A model generated the notes under the pieces. The model saw only the letters and a list, made by a program, of their open reading frames with translations, searched no databases and was not told the origin of the DNA. This document shows, one piece after another, positions 12,971 through 23,706 of a stretch of 64,000 nt of DNA; the stretch's first letter is position 1; the number at the start of each line of letters is the position of its first letter. The DNA lies in assembly GCF_963924675.1 (NCBI RefSeq), contig NC_089220.1:51408639-51472638 (forward strand), written 5' to 3'. This stretch comes from Phocoena phocoena. Lineage: Eukaryota; Chordata; Mammalia; Artiodactyla; Phocoenidae. Made by a program: the position numbers and the translations under genes.

Positions 12971-13010
<40 letters not shown>
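12774..13010 (+). mobile_element. CHR-2-type tRNA-derived SINE nested in LINE-1 copy A
   Basis: It starts 'gggcttacctggtgatgcag' and contains A-box-like 'gtgatgcagtgg' and B-box-like 'gggttcgtgcccc', followed by the CHR body and tail end 'agaggtctgtgtaccgc'. The 3' end is a run of 23 A (12966-12988) and then an AT dinucleotide run to 13010. The flanks repeat: 'acacaaatca' before and 'acgcaaatca' after. SINEs of this type are Pol III transcripts mobilised by L1 proteins. It post-dates copy A. Confidence 0.9.
12966..13010 (+). repeat. A-tail plus (TA)n microsatellite of the SINE
   Basis: 23 A residues are followed by about 11 AT/TA units. The dinucleotide run probably grew out of the SINE tail. 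Confidence 0.9.
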
Positions 13011-14893
13011 CGCAAATCAATCAATGTGATACGCCATATTAACAAATTGAAGGAGAAAAACCATATGATCATCTCAAGAGATGTAGAAAAAGCTTTTGAC
13101 AAAATTCAACACCGATTTATGATGTAAACCCTCCAGAATGTAGGCATAGAGGGAACTTTCCTCAATATAATAAAGGCCATATATGACAAACCCACAGCCA
13201 ACATCGTTCTCAATGGTGAAAAACTGAAACCATTTCCACAAAGATCAGGAACAAGACAAGGTTGCCCACTCTCACCAGTATTATGCAACATGGTTTTGGA
13301 AGTTTTAGCCACAGAAGTCAGAGAAGAACAAGAAATAAAAGGAATCCAAATTGGAAAAGAAGTAAAGCTGTCACTTTGCAGATGACATGACACTATACAT
13401 AGAGAATCCTAAAGTGCCACCAAAAAAATAATAGAGTTAACCAGTGAATTTGGTAAAGTAGCATGATACAAAATTAATGCACAGAAATCTCTTGCATTCT
13501 TATACACTAATGATGAAAAATCTGAAAAAGAACTTAAAGAAACACTCCAATTTACCACTGCAACAACAAAATAATAGAATACCTAGGAATAAACCTACCT
13601 AAGGAGACAAAAGACCTGTATGCAGAAAACTATAAGACACTGCTGAAAGAAATTAAAGATGATACAAGAAAGATGACTATACTACTAAAGCAATCTACAG
13701 ATTCAATGCAATCCCTATCACACTACCACCAACATTTTTCACAGAAAGAGAACAAAAAATTTCACAATTTATATGGAAACACAAAAGACCCTGAATAGCC
13801 AAAGCAATCTTGAGATAGAAAAACAGAGCTGGAGGAATCAGGCTCCCTGACTTCAGACTATACTACAAAGCTACAGTAATCAAGACAATATGGTACTGGC
13901 ACAAAAACAGAAATATAGATCAATGGAACAGGATAGAAAGCCCAGAGATAAACCCACACACATATGGTCACCTTATTTTTGATAAAGGAGGCAAGATTAT
14001 ACAATGGAGAAAAGACAGCCTCTTCAATAAGTGGTGCTGGGAAAACTGGACAGCTACATGTAAAAGAATGAAATTAGAACACTCCCTAACACCATATACA
14101 AAAATAAACTCAAAATGGATTAAAGATCTAAATGTAAGGCCAGACACTAGAAATCTCTTAGATTAAAACATAGGCAGAACACTCTATGACATAAATCACA
14201 GCAAGATCCTTTTTGACCCACCTCCTAGAGTAAGGGAAATAAAAACAAAAACAAATAAATCGGACCTAATGAAACTTAAAAGCTTTTTACAGCAAAGGTA
14301 ACCATAAACAGGATGAAAAGACAACCCTCAGAATGATAGAAAATATTTGCAAACAAAACAACTGACAAAGGATTAATCTCCAAAATATACAAGAAACTCA
14401 TGCAGCTCAATATCAAAAAACAAACAACCCAATTCAAAAATGGGCAGAGGACCTAAATAGACATTTCTCCGAAGAAGATATACAGATTGCCAACAAACAC
14501 ATGAAAGGATGTTCAAAGTCACTAATCATTAGAGAAATGCAAATCAAAACTACAATGAGGTATCACCTCACACCAGTCAGAATGGCCATCATCAAAAGGT
14601 CTACAAACAATAAATGATGGAGAGGGTGTGGAGAAAAGGGAATCCCCTTGTACTGTTGGCGGGAATGTTAATTGATAGAGCCACTATGGAAAACAGTTTG
14701 GACGTTCCTTAAAAAACTACAAATAGAACTACCACATGACCCAGCAATCCCACTACTGGGCATATACCCTGAGAAAACCTTAATTCACAAGTGTCATGTA
14801 CCACCATGTTCATTGCAGCAGTATCTACAGTAGCCAGGACATGGAAGCAACCTAAGTGTCCATGGACAAATGAATGGATAAAGAAGATATGGT

Positions 14894-15099
14894 GGGCTTC
14901 CCTGATGGCACAGTGGTTGAGAGTCATCCTGCCAATGTAGGGGACACGGGTTCATGCCCCGGTCCGGGAGGATCCCACATGCCATGGAGCGGCTGGGCCC
15001 GTGAGCCTTGGCTGCTGAGCCTGTGGGTCCGGAGCCTGTGCTCCACAATGGGAGAGGCCACAACAGTGAGAGGCCCACGAAACACACACACACAAAAAA
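14894..15099 (+). mobile_element. Second CHR-2-type SINE nested in LINE-1 copy A
   Basis: Begins 'gggcttccctgatggcacag' and ends in a short CA/A tail ('aaacacacacacacaaaaaa'). The B box region 'acgggttcatgccccggtcc' is present. The direct repeats are 'aagaagatatgg' (14881-14892) and 'aagaatatatgg' (15098-15109). It interrupts the last part of ORF2, just upstream of the MEYYSA codons. Confidence 0.9.
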
Positions 15100-15620
15100 G
15101 AATATATGGCACATATATACAATGGAATATTACTCAGCCATAAAAAGAAACAGAATTGAGTTATTTGTAGTGAGGTGGATGGACCTAGAGTCTGTTATAC
15201 AGAGTGATGTAAGTCAGAAAGAGAAAAACAAATACTGTATGCTAACACATATGTATGGAATCTAAAAATTTTAAAAAAGACTCTGAAGAACCTAGACGTG
15301 TAGAGTGGACTTGAGGACACGGGGAGGGGGAAGTGTGGGCTGGGACAAGGTGAGAGAGTGGCATGGACATATATACACTACCAAATGTAGAATGGGAAGC
15401 AGCTGGTGGCTGCTGGTGGGGAGCAGCTGCATAGTACAGGGAGATCTGCTCAGTGCTTTGTGACCACCTATAAGAGTGGGATAGGAAGGGTGGGAGGGAG
15501 ACGCAAGAGGGAGGGGATATGGGGATAGTGTATACGTATGGATGATTCACTTTGTTATATAGCAGAAGCTAACACACCACTGTGGAGCAATTATACTCCA
15601 ATAAAGATGTTGAAAAAATA

Positions 15621-15635
15621 AGAAGTTAAATTTAT
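15621..15635. repeat. Right target-site duplication of LINE-1 copy A
   Basis: 'agaagttaaatttat' follows the A-rich tail and matches 9674-9688 in 13 of 15 positions. Confidence 0.7.
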
Positions 15636-15669
15636 TAAATCTAAGAAACTTGCAAGTAGCAGATAATAC

Positions 15670-15855
15670 ATGATTTGGCTTCTGACTTTACTTTTAACTA
15701 GACCTGTTTTAAAAAATAAAACTTAACTAACCAATCTAAGGTTTAGAATACTTAACAGTAAAATGGGGAAAATAATGACATCATTCTCAGAAGATTTTGT
15801 GAGAATTGATCATATATAAAAGGAATAGGATAAAGTCCCATACATAATACGTATT
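15670..15855 (+). repeat. MIR SINE, plus strand
   Basis: 'cagtaaaatggggaaaataatgac', split here as 'cagtaaaatggggaaaataa' then 'tgacatcattctcag', plus 'gattttgtgagaattgat' and 'aggataaagtcccatacata', follows the MIR order 'ctgtaaaatggggataataa', 'ttgtgaggattaaatga', 'agtgcctggcacata'. Confidence 0.65.
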
Positions 15856-15925
15856 TAATACATGTTATCCTCCGTTTCTTATAACTTATTTCCTTGTAAG
15901 CTAGCTTGCAAATCATACAGAAGAT

Positions 15926-16262
15926 TTACAGGACCATCACTCTCCAACAGAAAAATCAAATGAGCCACAAATGTGAGTATAATTCAGTATATATCTTCTA
16001 GTATCCACATTAAAAAAAAAAATAAGGATCAGATGAAATTAGTTTAATACAATATTTTATTTAAACTTATATAGTTAAAATGTTATTTCAGTATAAAATA
16101 TAAAGTCATTAAGATAATTGTCATTCCTTTTTTATGTACTTAATTTTCAAAATTGCTATGCATTTTACACATATATCCCATCTCAATTTGGACTAGCCAC
16201 ATTTTGAGTTTCAATTGTCACATATGGCTAGTGACTACTATATTGGACAGCGCAATCTATAT
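15926..16262. mobile_element. hAT-like non-autonomous DNA transposon (MER33-like; name uncertain)
   Basis: The left end 'atcactctccaacagaaa' and right end 'tattggacagcgcaat' are imperfect inverted repeats of the 'ctgtccaatag' type. Inside are 'gagccacaaatgtgagtata', 'tagtatccacattaaaaaaa', 'ggactagccacattttgagt' and 'cacatatggctagtgactac', a combination typical of one old mammalian DNA element. I name MER33 only from memory. Confidence 0.55.
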
Positions 16263-16938
16263 GATTTTACTCAAAGCAAAAAAAAATACTGACGCACATG
16301 ACTAATTTTTTTAGACATACTGAATATTTACAAGGCAATATCTAAAATACTCCAAATTTTAAAAAAAAGCTTTCTGATTATATATACAATAGAGAAACAA
16401 AATGCTCTTTTATGAGTTAGAACAGGCAAAAAAGGAATAATGGGTATACATTTGAAGATGAAAATATTTTTGTACAGGAAATGGACAGCAAATTTTTAAA
16501 ACACTGAATGTAGTGAGGTGTATTTGTTTATCTTCCATATATTGAATTACCAACTGAGATATCCTTAATTTATTTAGCATATGTCAGCTTTTATATTCAA
16601 ATATAGATGCAAACTTGTTTTACTTCATTAATAATAAGAAACAAAGCAATGAGATTTTAATGTTCCTCAATAAAACTTTGATTATTAGCAGCAAGTTTCT
16701 CATCTCAACATTAAGGCTGCATAGTGATGATTTTTTGTTAATATTATAAGTGAATATGTAAACAAGGTCACAGAATCAATGGTACTGAACATAATCCAAT
16801 TGTACTACTGAATAGGAAGAGTTGAATCAACACTTGATTTTGCCACTGTTAACAGAATCCATGTGTTTGAATCACTGTACTACTTCTTAATGAAAGGAGA
16901 TAAATAGATTGAATGTAGGCAATAAAAATACAGACAGT
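16263..16938. other. AT-rich DNA without recognisable features
   Basis: No gene or nameable repeat is seen between the hAT-like element and the CHR SINE. Confidence 0.5.
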
Positions 16939-17268
16939 GGGCTTCCCTGGTGGCACAGTGGTTAAGAATCTGCCTGGCAATGCAGGGGATACCAGTTCGA
17001 GCCCCGGTCTGGGAAAATCCCGTATGCCGCGGAGCAACTAAGCCCGTGCGCCACAACTACTGAGCCTACGCTCTAGAGCCCACCAGCCACCACTACGGAG
17101 GGCCGCGTGCCTGGAGCCCGTGCTCCGCACCAAGAGAAACCACCATAATGAGAAGCCCATGCACTCAACAAAGAGTAGCCCCACTCGCTGCAACTAGAGA
17201 AAGCCCGCGCACAGCAACAAAGACCCAACGCAGCCAAAAATAATAAATTAACTAATTTTTTTTAAAAA
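16939..17268 (+). mobile_element. CHR-1-type (long) tRNA-derived SINE
   Basis: Starts 'gggcttccctggtggcacag' with A-box 'tggcacagtgg' and B-box 'agttcgagcccc'. The body continues beyond the CHR-2 length through 'cgccacaactactgagccta', 'gcctggagcccgtgctccgc' and 'cgcagccaaaaataataaat'. About 330 bp fits a longer CHR subfamily. The tail is AT-rich (17250-17335). Target duplications are not clear, though 'agacagt' before and 'agacagg' near 17337 may be remnants. Confidence 0.8.
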
Positions 17269-17519
17269 AGAATGGATACCTAAAACACCTAAAATTTAAA
17301 AATTAAATAAATAAAATTAAAAAAACATAAAATGAAGACAGGTAATTAATGGATCGCTGTGGCAGTAATTAAACAAAATTGACCAACTCTATACATGTAC
17401 TTTTATTGATAAATTTAATACTTTTATACCAAAGTTATTTGACTGTATGATTTAAATGTATCAGGAAATCACAGTGAGATTATTTTAGAACAAAAAGGTT
17501 TTTTTCTCCTGTCTGAAAT

Positions 17520-17625
17520 CCCTCATTTTGTGTATGAAAAAAACTAAGTCTCAAGGAATGTGAGTTAATTCACGTCTAGATAACTAGTTTGTGTCAGAGG
17601 TACTACAATTAAGTCCTAAAACTAA
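17520..17625 (-). repeat. MIR fragment, minus strand
   Basis: 'ctcattttgtgtatgaaaaa' then 'aactaagtctcaaggaatgt' resembles the reverse MIR block 'attttacagatgaggaaact' then 'gaggcacagagaggttaa'. Confidence 0.45.
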
Positions 17626-17884
17626 ATAAAAAATGTATATGAATGTCGAGGATTGTAACTTTCAAGAAATATATAAAAGACAAATTTTCCTCCCAAGTTG
17701 CAATTGTGCTCTAGGATATGTTCCACAATCCTGCTTTTTATCCTGCTCACTCCTGCTCAACCCCTTAAAACGCACACTTGCACTGATAGTTTTCAGTCTC
17801 CTTAGGGCATTCATAAGAACCAACTGCAATTAGTGAAGTCAGAGGCAGCACTTTTATTCTAGAAATTTAAATTTGCTATATTGC

Positions 17885-18262
17885 CTTAAAACAATGGAAA
17901 TTTATTCTCTCACATCTCTGGAGTACAGCAGCCCAAAGTCAAGGTGTTAGCAGGGCCATACTCCATCTGAAGACACTAGCAAATAATCCTTCCTAACCTC
18001 CTCCAGTTCCTGGTAGTTTCTCAGCTTGTGGCAACGTAACTCCAATCCCTGCCTCTGCCTTCACATGGCTTTTTCCCTGTGTGTCCTTTTCTGTTCCTTA
18101 TAAGGATATTCTCATTGGATTTAATATCTACTCTAATCCAGTGTGACTCCATCTCAATATTTACCTTAATTACATCTGCAGTTCATTACATTCACAGATA
18201 ACAGGGATTATCATTTAGACATATATTTTTTTGAGGAGGGGGCACTATTCAATATAATAAAG
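17885..18262 (-). mobile_element. MLT1-type MaLR LTR, minus strand
   Basis: In reverse orientation the element carries 'ggaaatttattctctcacat', 'caaggtgttagcagggccat', 'ttataaggatattctcattg', 'attacatctgcagttcatta' and ends 'ggcactattcaatata'. This order matches an MLT1 LTR read backwards. It is an old copy of a non-autonomous ERVL-related LTR with no coding part next to it. Confidence 0.75.
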
Positions 18263-19394
18263 TACTCAAAAAGTTACGTTCATACAACATATTTTTGCAA
18301 AACAAACAATGCCATATCTATCACAATGATGTAAATGTGGCTGCTCTTTGAATAAGGTTATTATATTCCACTGTCATGTCTCATAATCCATTTGTGTTCT
18401 GGCCACTTTTAAGACTTTGAATATGACATTAATCCATCTGGTATGTGGTATGTGTTCTGATTTATGACCTTGACTGGGATGTTTGTAGAGGGAACAACTT
18501 CAGGGATTTCAACCTGACTTTCGGTAATTCTAGTTTTACAATGAGCTCTGAAGCCGGCTTTTCAACAAATCTGCTCTCTGCCTGCAGGAAATAAGGAGTA
18601 AATACTGGAATAAAGATCTTTTGGCCTTCATACTGTGACCCGAATGAATAATTGGCTGATTTGAGCATGTCCTACTCTCCTTCCTTGGGTTATTTTCCTT
18701 CCCAACAACCAACAAACTCCAGATCCTTAGGATTTTCATCCCCATCACACCTCTCAAATGCTGGTGATGCCATATAAACTACCACTGCCTCCTCTACCTA
18801 CATCTCATCCCAGGTCACCACATATGAGACTCTTGTTGATGTGATGCTCTAGCATGTCAGGGGGTATCATTCCCCTACATACTCTCTTCAAAGGGAGTTT
18901 TCTTTCCCATTTGTCTCACAAGTGTTCCAATTTTAGTCTCCTATTCACAGAATTTGCTTCCTAAAGCCACTTATATAATCAAATATCCACCAGAAGCAGA
19001 CATGTAACAGGATTTCAGTGCACTAAGTTCATTTGAGATGTAGAGGAAAACCTTGTAGGAAAGCTGGGGAGTCATTCAGGGTAGGAGGGGCAGCCAATAA
19101 AAGGTCCACTATCAAGGGGTGATTAGAGTTTAACATACAGGAAACCTGGGAAACAGTAAAACACACATCACAGCATTAACCCATCTAAGAGAAAAGGAGC
19201 CTAAGATCTTTACACACTCCTCCCAGCCACTGATTGAGGATAATGTCTTGGGCTTGCTTACCATTAGGGCTGTGTGCCCTTTCAATGTCTTCAGGGAAAA
19301 AAACAAATCTGGCCAAGAGATGCAGATGCTGGAATTAGAAGTAAGATACAGCTCACTGAAGGGATGTGAGCATGGAAATGAAGCATCTGCTACA
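18263..19394. other. No recognisable gene or repeat
   Basis: Mixed-composition DNA after the MLT1. Frames at 18462-18668 and 18536-18757 (minus) overlap each other in different phases and show no motif. Confidence 0.45.
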
Positions 19395-19640
19395 CTTACA
19401 ATGTAAACTTTTCATCCATGTCCCCAAAGTTTGCTCTCCATTGATGCTCACACTGTCCACAAAGACATTACAAGCTTTATTTTGTCATGGTTTTTAAATT
19501 GCGATTTTCTCTACCAAGGTGGGAGCCAGGTCAGAACTACATTTAAGTTATTTGCATCAGTCTCAGTAACTGACAGAGTACTTGGCACAGAGTAGGCTCT
19601 CAAAAATACTAATTAAAAATTAATGTTAAATCAAACAATG
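19395..19640 (+). repeat. L2 3'-end fragment, plus strand
   Basis: 'gtgggagccaggtcagaact' then 'gacagagtacttggcacaga', 'gtaggctctcaaaaatacta' corresponds to the L2 3' end ('agggcagggac', 'cagtgcctggcaca', 'tagtaggtgctcaataaa'). Confidence 0.6.
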
Positions 19641-19972
19641 CAGTCTCGTGATTATTTGAATGGGTGATATTTTCTACCTACCCATTATTATCTATTTATT
19701 CACACAAAGCTGGAAATCATATTTCCTACTGACACTTCAAAAATGAGAATTTATAAGGGAAAGTTTTAGATTTTTGTTTAATATCTGGCTTATTTTGGGA
19801 GGAGTAAGTATTCCTCCATTGATCTAGCTATAACGAAATTACAGCTAACAAACTAGTAGAACCTTTGGTATGGAAGTGGTTTGAGAAAGCTAAACAAAAT
19901 TTGGGTAAGTGTGGATTGTGACACCAAAACAAAAGTGATCTACACAACACAAAGACTCTTTCTTTCTCATAC

Positions 19973-20008
<36 letters not shown>

Positions 20009-20424
20009 ACACCAACTGTATCTAAAGCTAAATTCTTAGAGAGAGGAGAAAAAGATATTTCTGTACCTTATCATTTTTTAGGTGACTGTCCCATGTTATA
20101 CATCTTCCCATGCTCTGGTACGTTTACTGCCATATGCCAGGAATTAAATAAAATTCTTACTTATTTAAATTCAGATATAATAGTTATAATAGTTCAATAC
20201 ATTCAAATATTATAATGTATAATGTCTAGGCATACTTAATGCTCCTTAACATTTAAAGCTCATTGTATTCCTCTCTCCTGACTCTGTTCTTAGAAAAAAG
20301 ATTTAGATCTTCCACAAAGTTTAAAGCTGATATATGTTAATTTGGTGTGTATGTTTTAATATTAACATTTGGAGAGTGAGTCAATAAGAAAGTTTAAAGA
20401 AAATAAAAACTACTATTAAAATAG
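19641..20424. other. Unrecognised AT-rich DNA containing a CA microsatellite
   Basis: Apart from the CA run at about 19974-20006 I see nothing nameable. The frame that begins just after it (20006-20215) has no motif. Confidence 0.5.
19974..20006. repeat. (CA)n microsatellite
   Basis: An uninterrupted CA run of about 16 units. A pure array of this length is likely to vary in length between individuals. Confidence 0.95.
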
Positions 20425-20495
20425 ATTCCCTGCACTGAGCACAAAGACCAGCTCATAGAAGATGTCTACTAATTATTTGTTGAATGAATTGCTCT
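20425..20495 (+). repeat. L2 3'-tail fragment
   Basis: 'ccctgcactgagcacaaaga' followed by 'attatttgttgaatgaattg' matches the terminal L2 motif. Confidence 0.5.
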
Positions 20496-20681
20496 AGATT
20501 TCTACTCAAATTTTTCTAGTAGCACAATTATAGAAAATATCTGTGAAACCACAAACATCCTGACATTACAGAGCAAAGCAGAAAAGATCTTCTGGGATAT
20601 ATTTTTAAATCTGAACAGTAATAATGACCATTTTATTTTTAGGCCTTCATAGCTGCATTGATAAAAGATAAAAGTGTATAA

Positions 20682-20691
20682 AACATACAAC
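20682..20691. repeat. Left target-site duplication of LINE-1 copy B
   Basis: 'aacatacaac' is repeated exactly at 27872-27881 behind the A tail. Confidence 0.85.
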
Positions 20692-20705
20692 CGGAGGACG
20701 AGGGG

Positions 20706-20715
20706 AAGATGGCGG
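20706..20715 (+). promoter_or_regulatory. YY1-type site at the LINE-1 copy B start
   Basis: 'aagatggcgg' lies at +15 from the element's first base. In human L1 a YY1 site with the same core, at nearly the same place, fixes the transcription start. Copy C has 'caagatggtgg' at the equivalent place. The role here is inferred from position and motif. Confidence 0.65.
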
Positions 20716-20939
20716 AAGAGTAAGATGCTGAGATCACCTTCCTCCCCACAGATACACCAGAAATACATCTACATGAGGAACAACTCCTACAGAACACCTA
20801 CTGAACGCTGGCAGAAGGCCTCAGACCTCCGAAAAGGCAAGAAAGTCCCCAAGTACCTGGGTAGGGCAAAAGAAAAAGAAATAAACAGAGACAAAAGGAT
20901 AGGGATGGGACCTGCACCAGTCGGAGGGAGCTGTGAAGG

Positions 20940-21660
20940 AGGAAAGTTTTCCACACACTAGAAAGCCCCTTTGCAGGCGGAGACTGCAGGTGGCGGAGGG
21001 AGTAAGCTTTGGAGCCACGGGGGAGAGCACAACAGGGGTGCGGAGGGCAAAGCGGAGAGATCCCTGCACAGAGGATCAGGGCCGACCAGCCCGAGAAGCT
21101 TGTCTGCTCACCCGCCAGTGCAGGCAGGGCTGGGAGTTGAGGCTCGGGCTTCAGTGTCAGGAGAGGACTGGTGTTGTTGACGTGAACACAGCCTGCAGGG
21201 GGTTAGTGCGCCACAGCTAGCCAGGAGGGAGTTCGGGGAAAAGTCTGGACCTGCCGAAGAGGCAAGAGACTTTTTCTTACCTCTTTGTTTCCTGGTGCGC
21301 GAGGAGGAGGGATTAAGAGTGCTGCTTAAAGGAGCTCCAGAGACGGGTGCGAGCCACGGCTAAAAGCGCAGACCCCAGAGACGGGCATGGGACGCTAAGG
21401 CTGCTGCTGCTGCCACCAAGAAGCCTGTGTGCGACCACAGGTCACTATCCACAAACCCCTTCTGGGGAGCCTGTGCAGCCTGCCACTGCCAGGGTCCCGA
21501 GATCCAGGGACAAATTCCCCAGGGGGAACGCACAGCGCGCCTCAGGCTGGTGCAACATCACACCGGCCTCTGCTGCCGCAGGCTCCCCCCGCACTCCGTG
21601 CCCCTCCCTCCCCCCCAGCCTGAGTGAGCCAGAGCCCCCGAATCAGTGGCTCCTTTAACC
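20940..21660 (+). promoter_or_regulatory. CpG-rich segment of the LINE-1 copy B 5' UTR
   Basis: The segment contains many CG dinucleotides (for example 'gagacgggtgcgagccacgg', 'aacgcacagcgcgcctcagg') and several overlapping open frames that are simply a by-product of high GC. It is likely a methylation target. Confidence 0.7.
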
Positions 21661-22091
21661 CCGTCTGTATGAGCGAAGAACAGACGCCCTCCGGCAACCT
21701 ACATGCAGAGGCGGGGCCAAATCCAAAACTGAGCCCCAGCAACTGTGAGAACAAAGAAGAGAAAGGGAAATCCCTCCCAGCAGCCTCAGAAGCAGCGGAT
21801 TAAAGCTCCACAATCAACTTGATGTACCCTGCATCTGTGGAATACCTGAATAGACAACGAATCATCCCCAATTGAGGAGGTAGACTTTGAGAGCAAGATT
21901 TATGATTTTTTCCCCCTTTTCCTCTTTTTTTGAGTGTGTATGTGTATGCTTCTCTGTGAGATTTTGTCTGTATAGCTTTGCTTCCACCATTTGTCCTAGG
22001 GTTCTATTCATCCGTTTTTTCTTTTTCTTTTAAAAAAAATTTTTATTTTCTTAATAATTATTTTCTATTTTAATAACTTTATTTTATTTTA

Positions 22092-22240
22092 TCTTCTTTC
22101 TTTCCTTCCTTCCCTCCTTCTTTCCTTCCTTCCTTCCACCCTCCCTCCTTCCCTCCCTCTTTTCTTCCTTCCTTCCTTCCTTCCTTCCTTTCTTTCTTTC
22201 TTTCTTCCTTTCTTTCTTTCCTTCTTTCTTTCCTTCTTTC
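22092..22240 (+). repeat. Pyrimidine (CCTT/CTTT)n tract in the LINE-1 copy B 5' UTR
   Basis: About 150 bp of nearly pure C/T made of cttt, cctt and ccct units. Copy C has only a short A/G-rich stretch (39121-39220) at the corresponding place, so the tract probably expanded after or during insertion. Confidence 0.9.
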
Positions 22241-22764
22241 TACGTTTTCTCCCTTTTATTCTAAGCTGTGTGGATGAAAGGCTCTTGGTGCTGCAGCCAA
22301 GAGTCAGTGCTGTGCCTCTGAGGTGGGAGAGCCAACTTCAGGACACTGGTCCACAAGAGACCTCCCAGCTCCACATAATATCAAATGGCGAAAATCACCG
22401 AGAGATCTCCATCTCAACACCAGCACCCAGCTTCACTCAACGACCAGCAAGCTACAGTGCTGGACACCCTATGCCAAACAACTAGCAAGACAGGAGCAAA
22501 ACCCCACCCATTAGCAGAGAGGCTGCCTAAAATCATAATAAGGCCACAGACACTCCAAAACACACCACCAGACATGGACCTGCCCACCAGAAAGACAAGA
22601 TCCAGCCTCATCCACCAGAACACAGGCACTAGTCCCCTCCACCAGGAAGCCTACACAACCCACTGAACCAACCTTAGCCACTGGGGACAGACACCAAAAA
22701 CAACAGGAACTACGAAGCTGCACCCTGCAAAAAGGACACCCCCAAACACTGTAAGATAAGCAAA

Positions 22765-23648
22765 ATGAGAAGACAGAAAAACACACAGCAGATGAAGGAG
22801 CAAGATAAAAACACACCAGACCTAACAAATGAAGAGGAAATAGGCAGTCTACCTGAAAAAGAATTCAGAATAATGATAGTAAAGATGATCCGAAATCTTG
22901 GAAACAGAATAGACAAAATGCAAGAAATATTTAACAAGGACCTAGAAAAACTGATGAAACAAGCAATGATGAACAACACAATAAATGAAATTAAAAACAC
23001 TCTAGATGGGATCAATAGCAGAATAACTGAGGCAGAAGAACGGATAAGTGACCTGGAAGATAAAATAGTTGAAATAACTACTGCAGAGCACAATATAAAA
23101 AAAAGAATGAAAATAACTGAGGACAGTCTCAGAGACCTTTGGGACAACATTAAATGCACCAACATTCGAATGATACGGGTTCCAGAAGAAGAAGAGTAAA
23201 AGAAAGGGACTGAGAAAATATTTGAAGAGATTATAGTTGAAAACTTCCCTAATATGGGAAAGGAAATTCTTAATCAAGTCCAGGAAGCACACAGAGTCCC
23301 ATAAATCCAAGGATAAATATGCCAATACACATATTAATCAAACTGTCAAAAATTAAATACAAATAAAACATATTAAAAGCAGCAAGGGAAAAACAACAAA
23401 TAACACACAAGGGAATCCCCATAAGGTTAACAGCTGATCTTTCGGCAGAAACTCTGCAATCAAGAAGGGACTGGCAGGGCATATTTAAAGTGATGAAGGA
23501 GAAAATTCTGCAACCAAGATTACTCTACCCAGCAAGGATCTCATTCAGATTTGATGGAGAAATTAAAACCTTTACAGACAAGCAAAAGCTGAGAGAGTTC
23601 AGCACCACCAAACCAGCTTTACAACAAATGCTAAAGGAACTCCTCTAG
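22765..23648 (+). pseudogene. LINE-1 ORF1 (copy B), disrupted
   Basis: The RNA-binding chaperone ORF of LINE-1, about 295 codons. The chosen start is ATG 22765 (MRRQKNTQQMKEQDKN), the outermost in-frame ATG, which copy C shares. The N-terminal part has EIGSLPEKEFRIMIVKMIRN, followed by a coiled coil with ITEAEERISDLEDKIVE and the LRDLWDNIKCTNIRMIRVPE segment that begins the RNA-recognition-like domain. An AAA-to-TAA change ends the frame at 23199, right after the Glu run. Further small deletions follow near 23300. The C-terminal end is still readable (KLREFSTTKPALQQMLKELL) with its natural TAG at 23646-23648. Confidence 0.92.
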
Positions 23649-23706
23649 GCAAGAAACACAACAGAAGGAAAAGACCTACAATAACAAACCCAAAACAATT
23701 AAGAAA
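23649..23706 (+). other. ORF1-ORF2 spacer of LINE-1 copy B
   Basis: 58 bp between the ORF1 TAG and the ORF2 ATG. In LINE-1 the second ORF is translated from the same RNA by an unusual, inefficient reinitiation. Copy A has lost this spacer completely. Confidence 0.8.

Larger units (their letters stand above)
11468..15265 (+). pseudogene. LINE-1 ORF2 remnant (copy A), endonuclease/reverse transcriptase
   Basis: ORF2 encodes the endonuclease plus reverse transcriptase that performs target-primed reverse transcription. The longest intact piece is 12089-12721 (210 residues), the RT N-terminal region with [37 protein letters not shown] and [19 protein letters not shown]. It stops after a small local duplication of 'aatcctacagga'. 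The catalytic FADD region is present at about 13372-13386 ('tttgcagatgac') but is preceded by a 2 bp loss ('ctgtcactttgc' where related copies have 'ctgtcactgtttgc'), so it is out of frame with upstream RT. SINEs interrupt it at 12774 and 14894. The final segment ends MEYYSAIKRNRIELFVV and then LTHMYGI and a stop. Confidence 0.88.
9689..15620 (+). mobile_element. LINE-1 copy A: 5'-truncated or variant 5' UTR, internally deleted, with two SINEs nested in it
   Basis: A non-LTR retrotransposon in the order 5' UTR (9689-10744), ORF1 remnant (10745-about 11460), ORF2 remnant (about 11468-15265), 3' UTR and an A-rich tail at 15612-15620 after an 'aataaagatg' signal at 15599. A near-matching 15 bp target duplication flanks it. 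Compared with copy B, about 620 bp is missing: the end of ORF1, the spacer, and the N-terminal part of the ORF2 endonuclease. Two CHR SINEs sit inside ORF2 at 12774-13010 and 14894-15099, each with its own target duplication, so they arrived later. Many stops and frameshifts make it non-autonomous. The first 510 bp do not resemble the 5' UTRs of copies B and C. Confidence 0.9.
20692..22764 (+). promoter_or_regulatory. LINE-1 copy B 5' UTR / internal promoter
   Basis: About 2.07 kb, longer than the roughly 0.9 kb human L1 5' UTR. LINE-1 elements carry their Pol II promoter inside the 5' UTR. Here the first 970 bp are GC-rich with many CpG (about 20940-21660), in strong contrast with the AT-rich surroundings. 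A pyrimidine tract follows at 22092-22240, and then the ORF1-proximal part shared with copies A and C. Whether the promoter still works cannot be judged from sequence. Confidence 0.8.

Noticed and set aside
16939..17010. tRNA-like A and B boxes suggesting a tRNA gene
   Set aside because: The boxes belong to the tRNA-derived SINE head. The sequence does not fold into a complete cloverleaf and continues into the CHR body.
21347..21658. Overlapping Pro-rich frames at 21.3-21.7 kb
   Set aside because: Three phases are open at once because the L1 5' UTR is GC-rich. No start context or domain supports coding.
22092..22240. Possible CRISPR-like or tandem gene array
   Set aside because: It is a simple pyrimidine tract without spaced identical repeats. 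No CRISPR array exists in this mammalian window.
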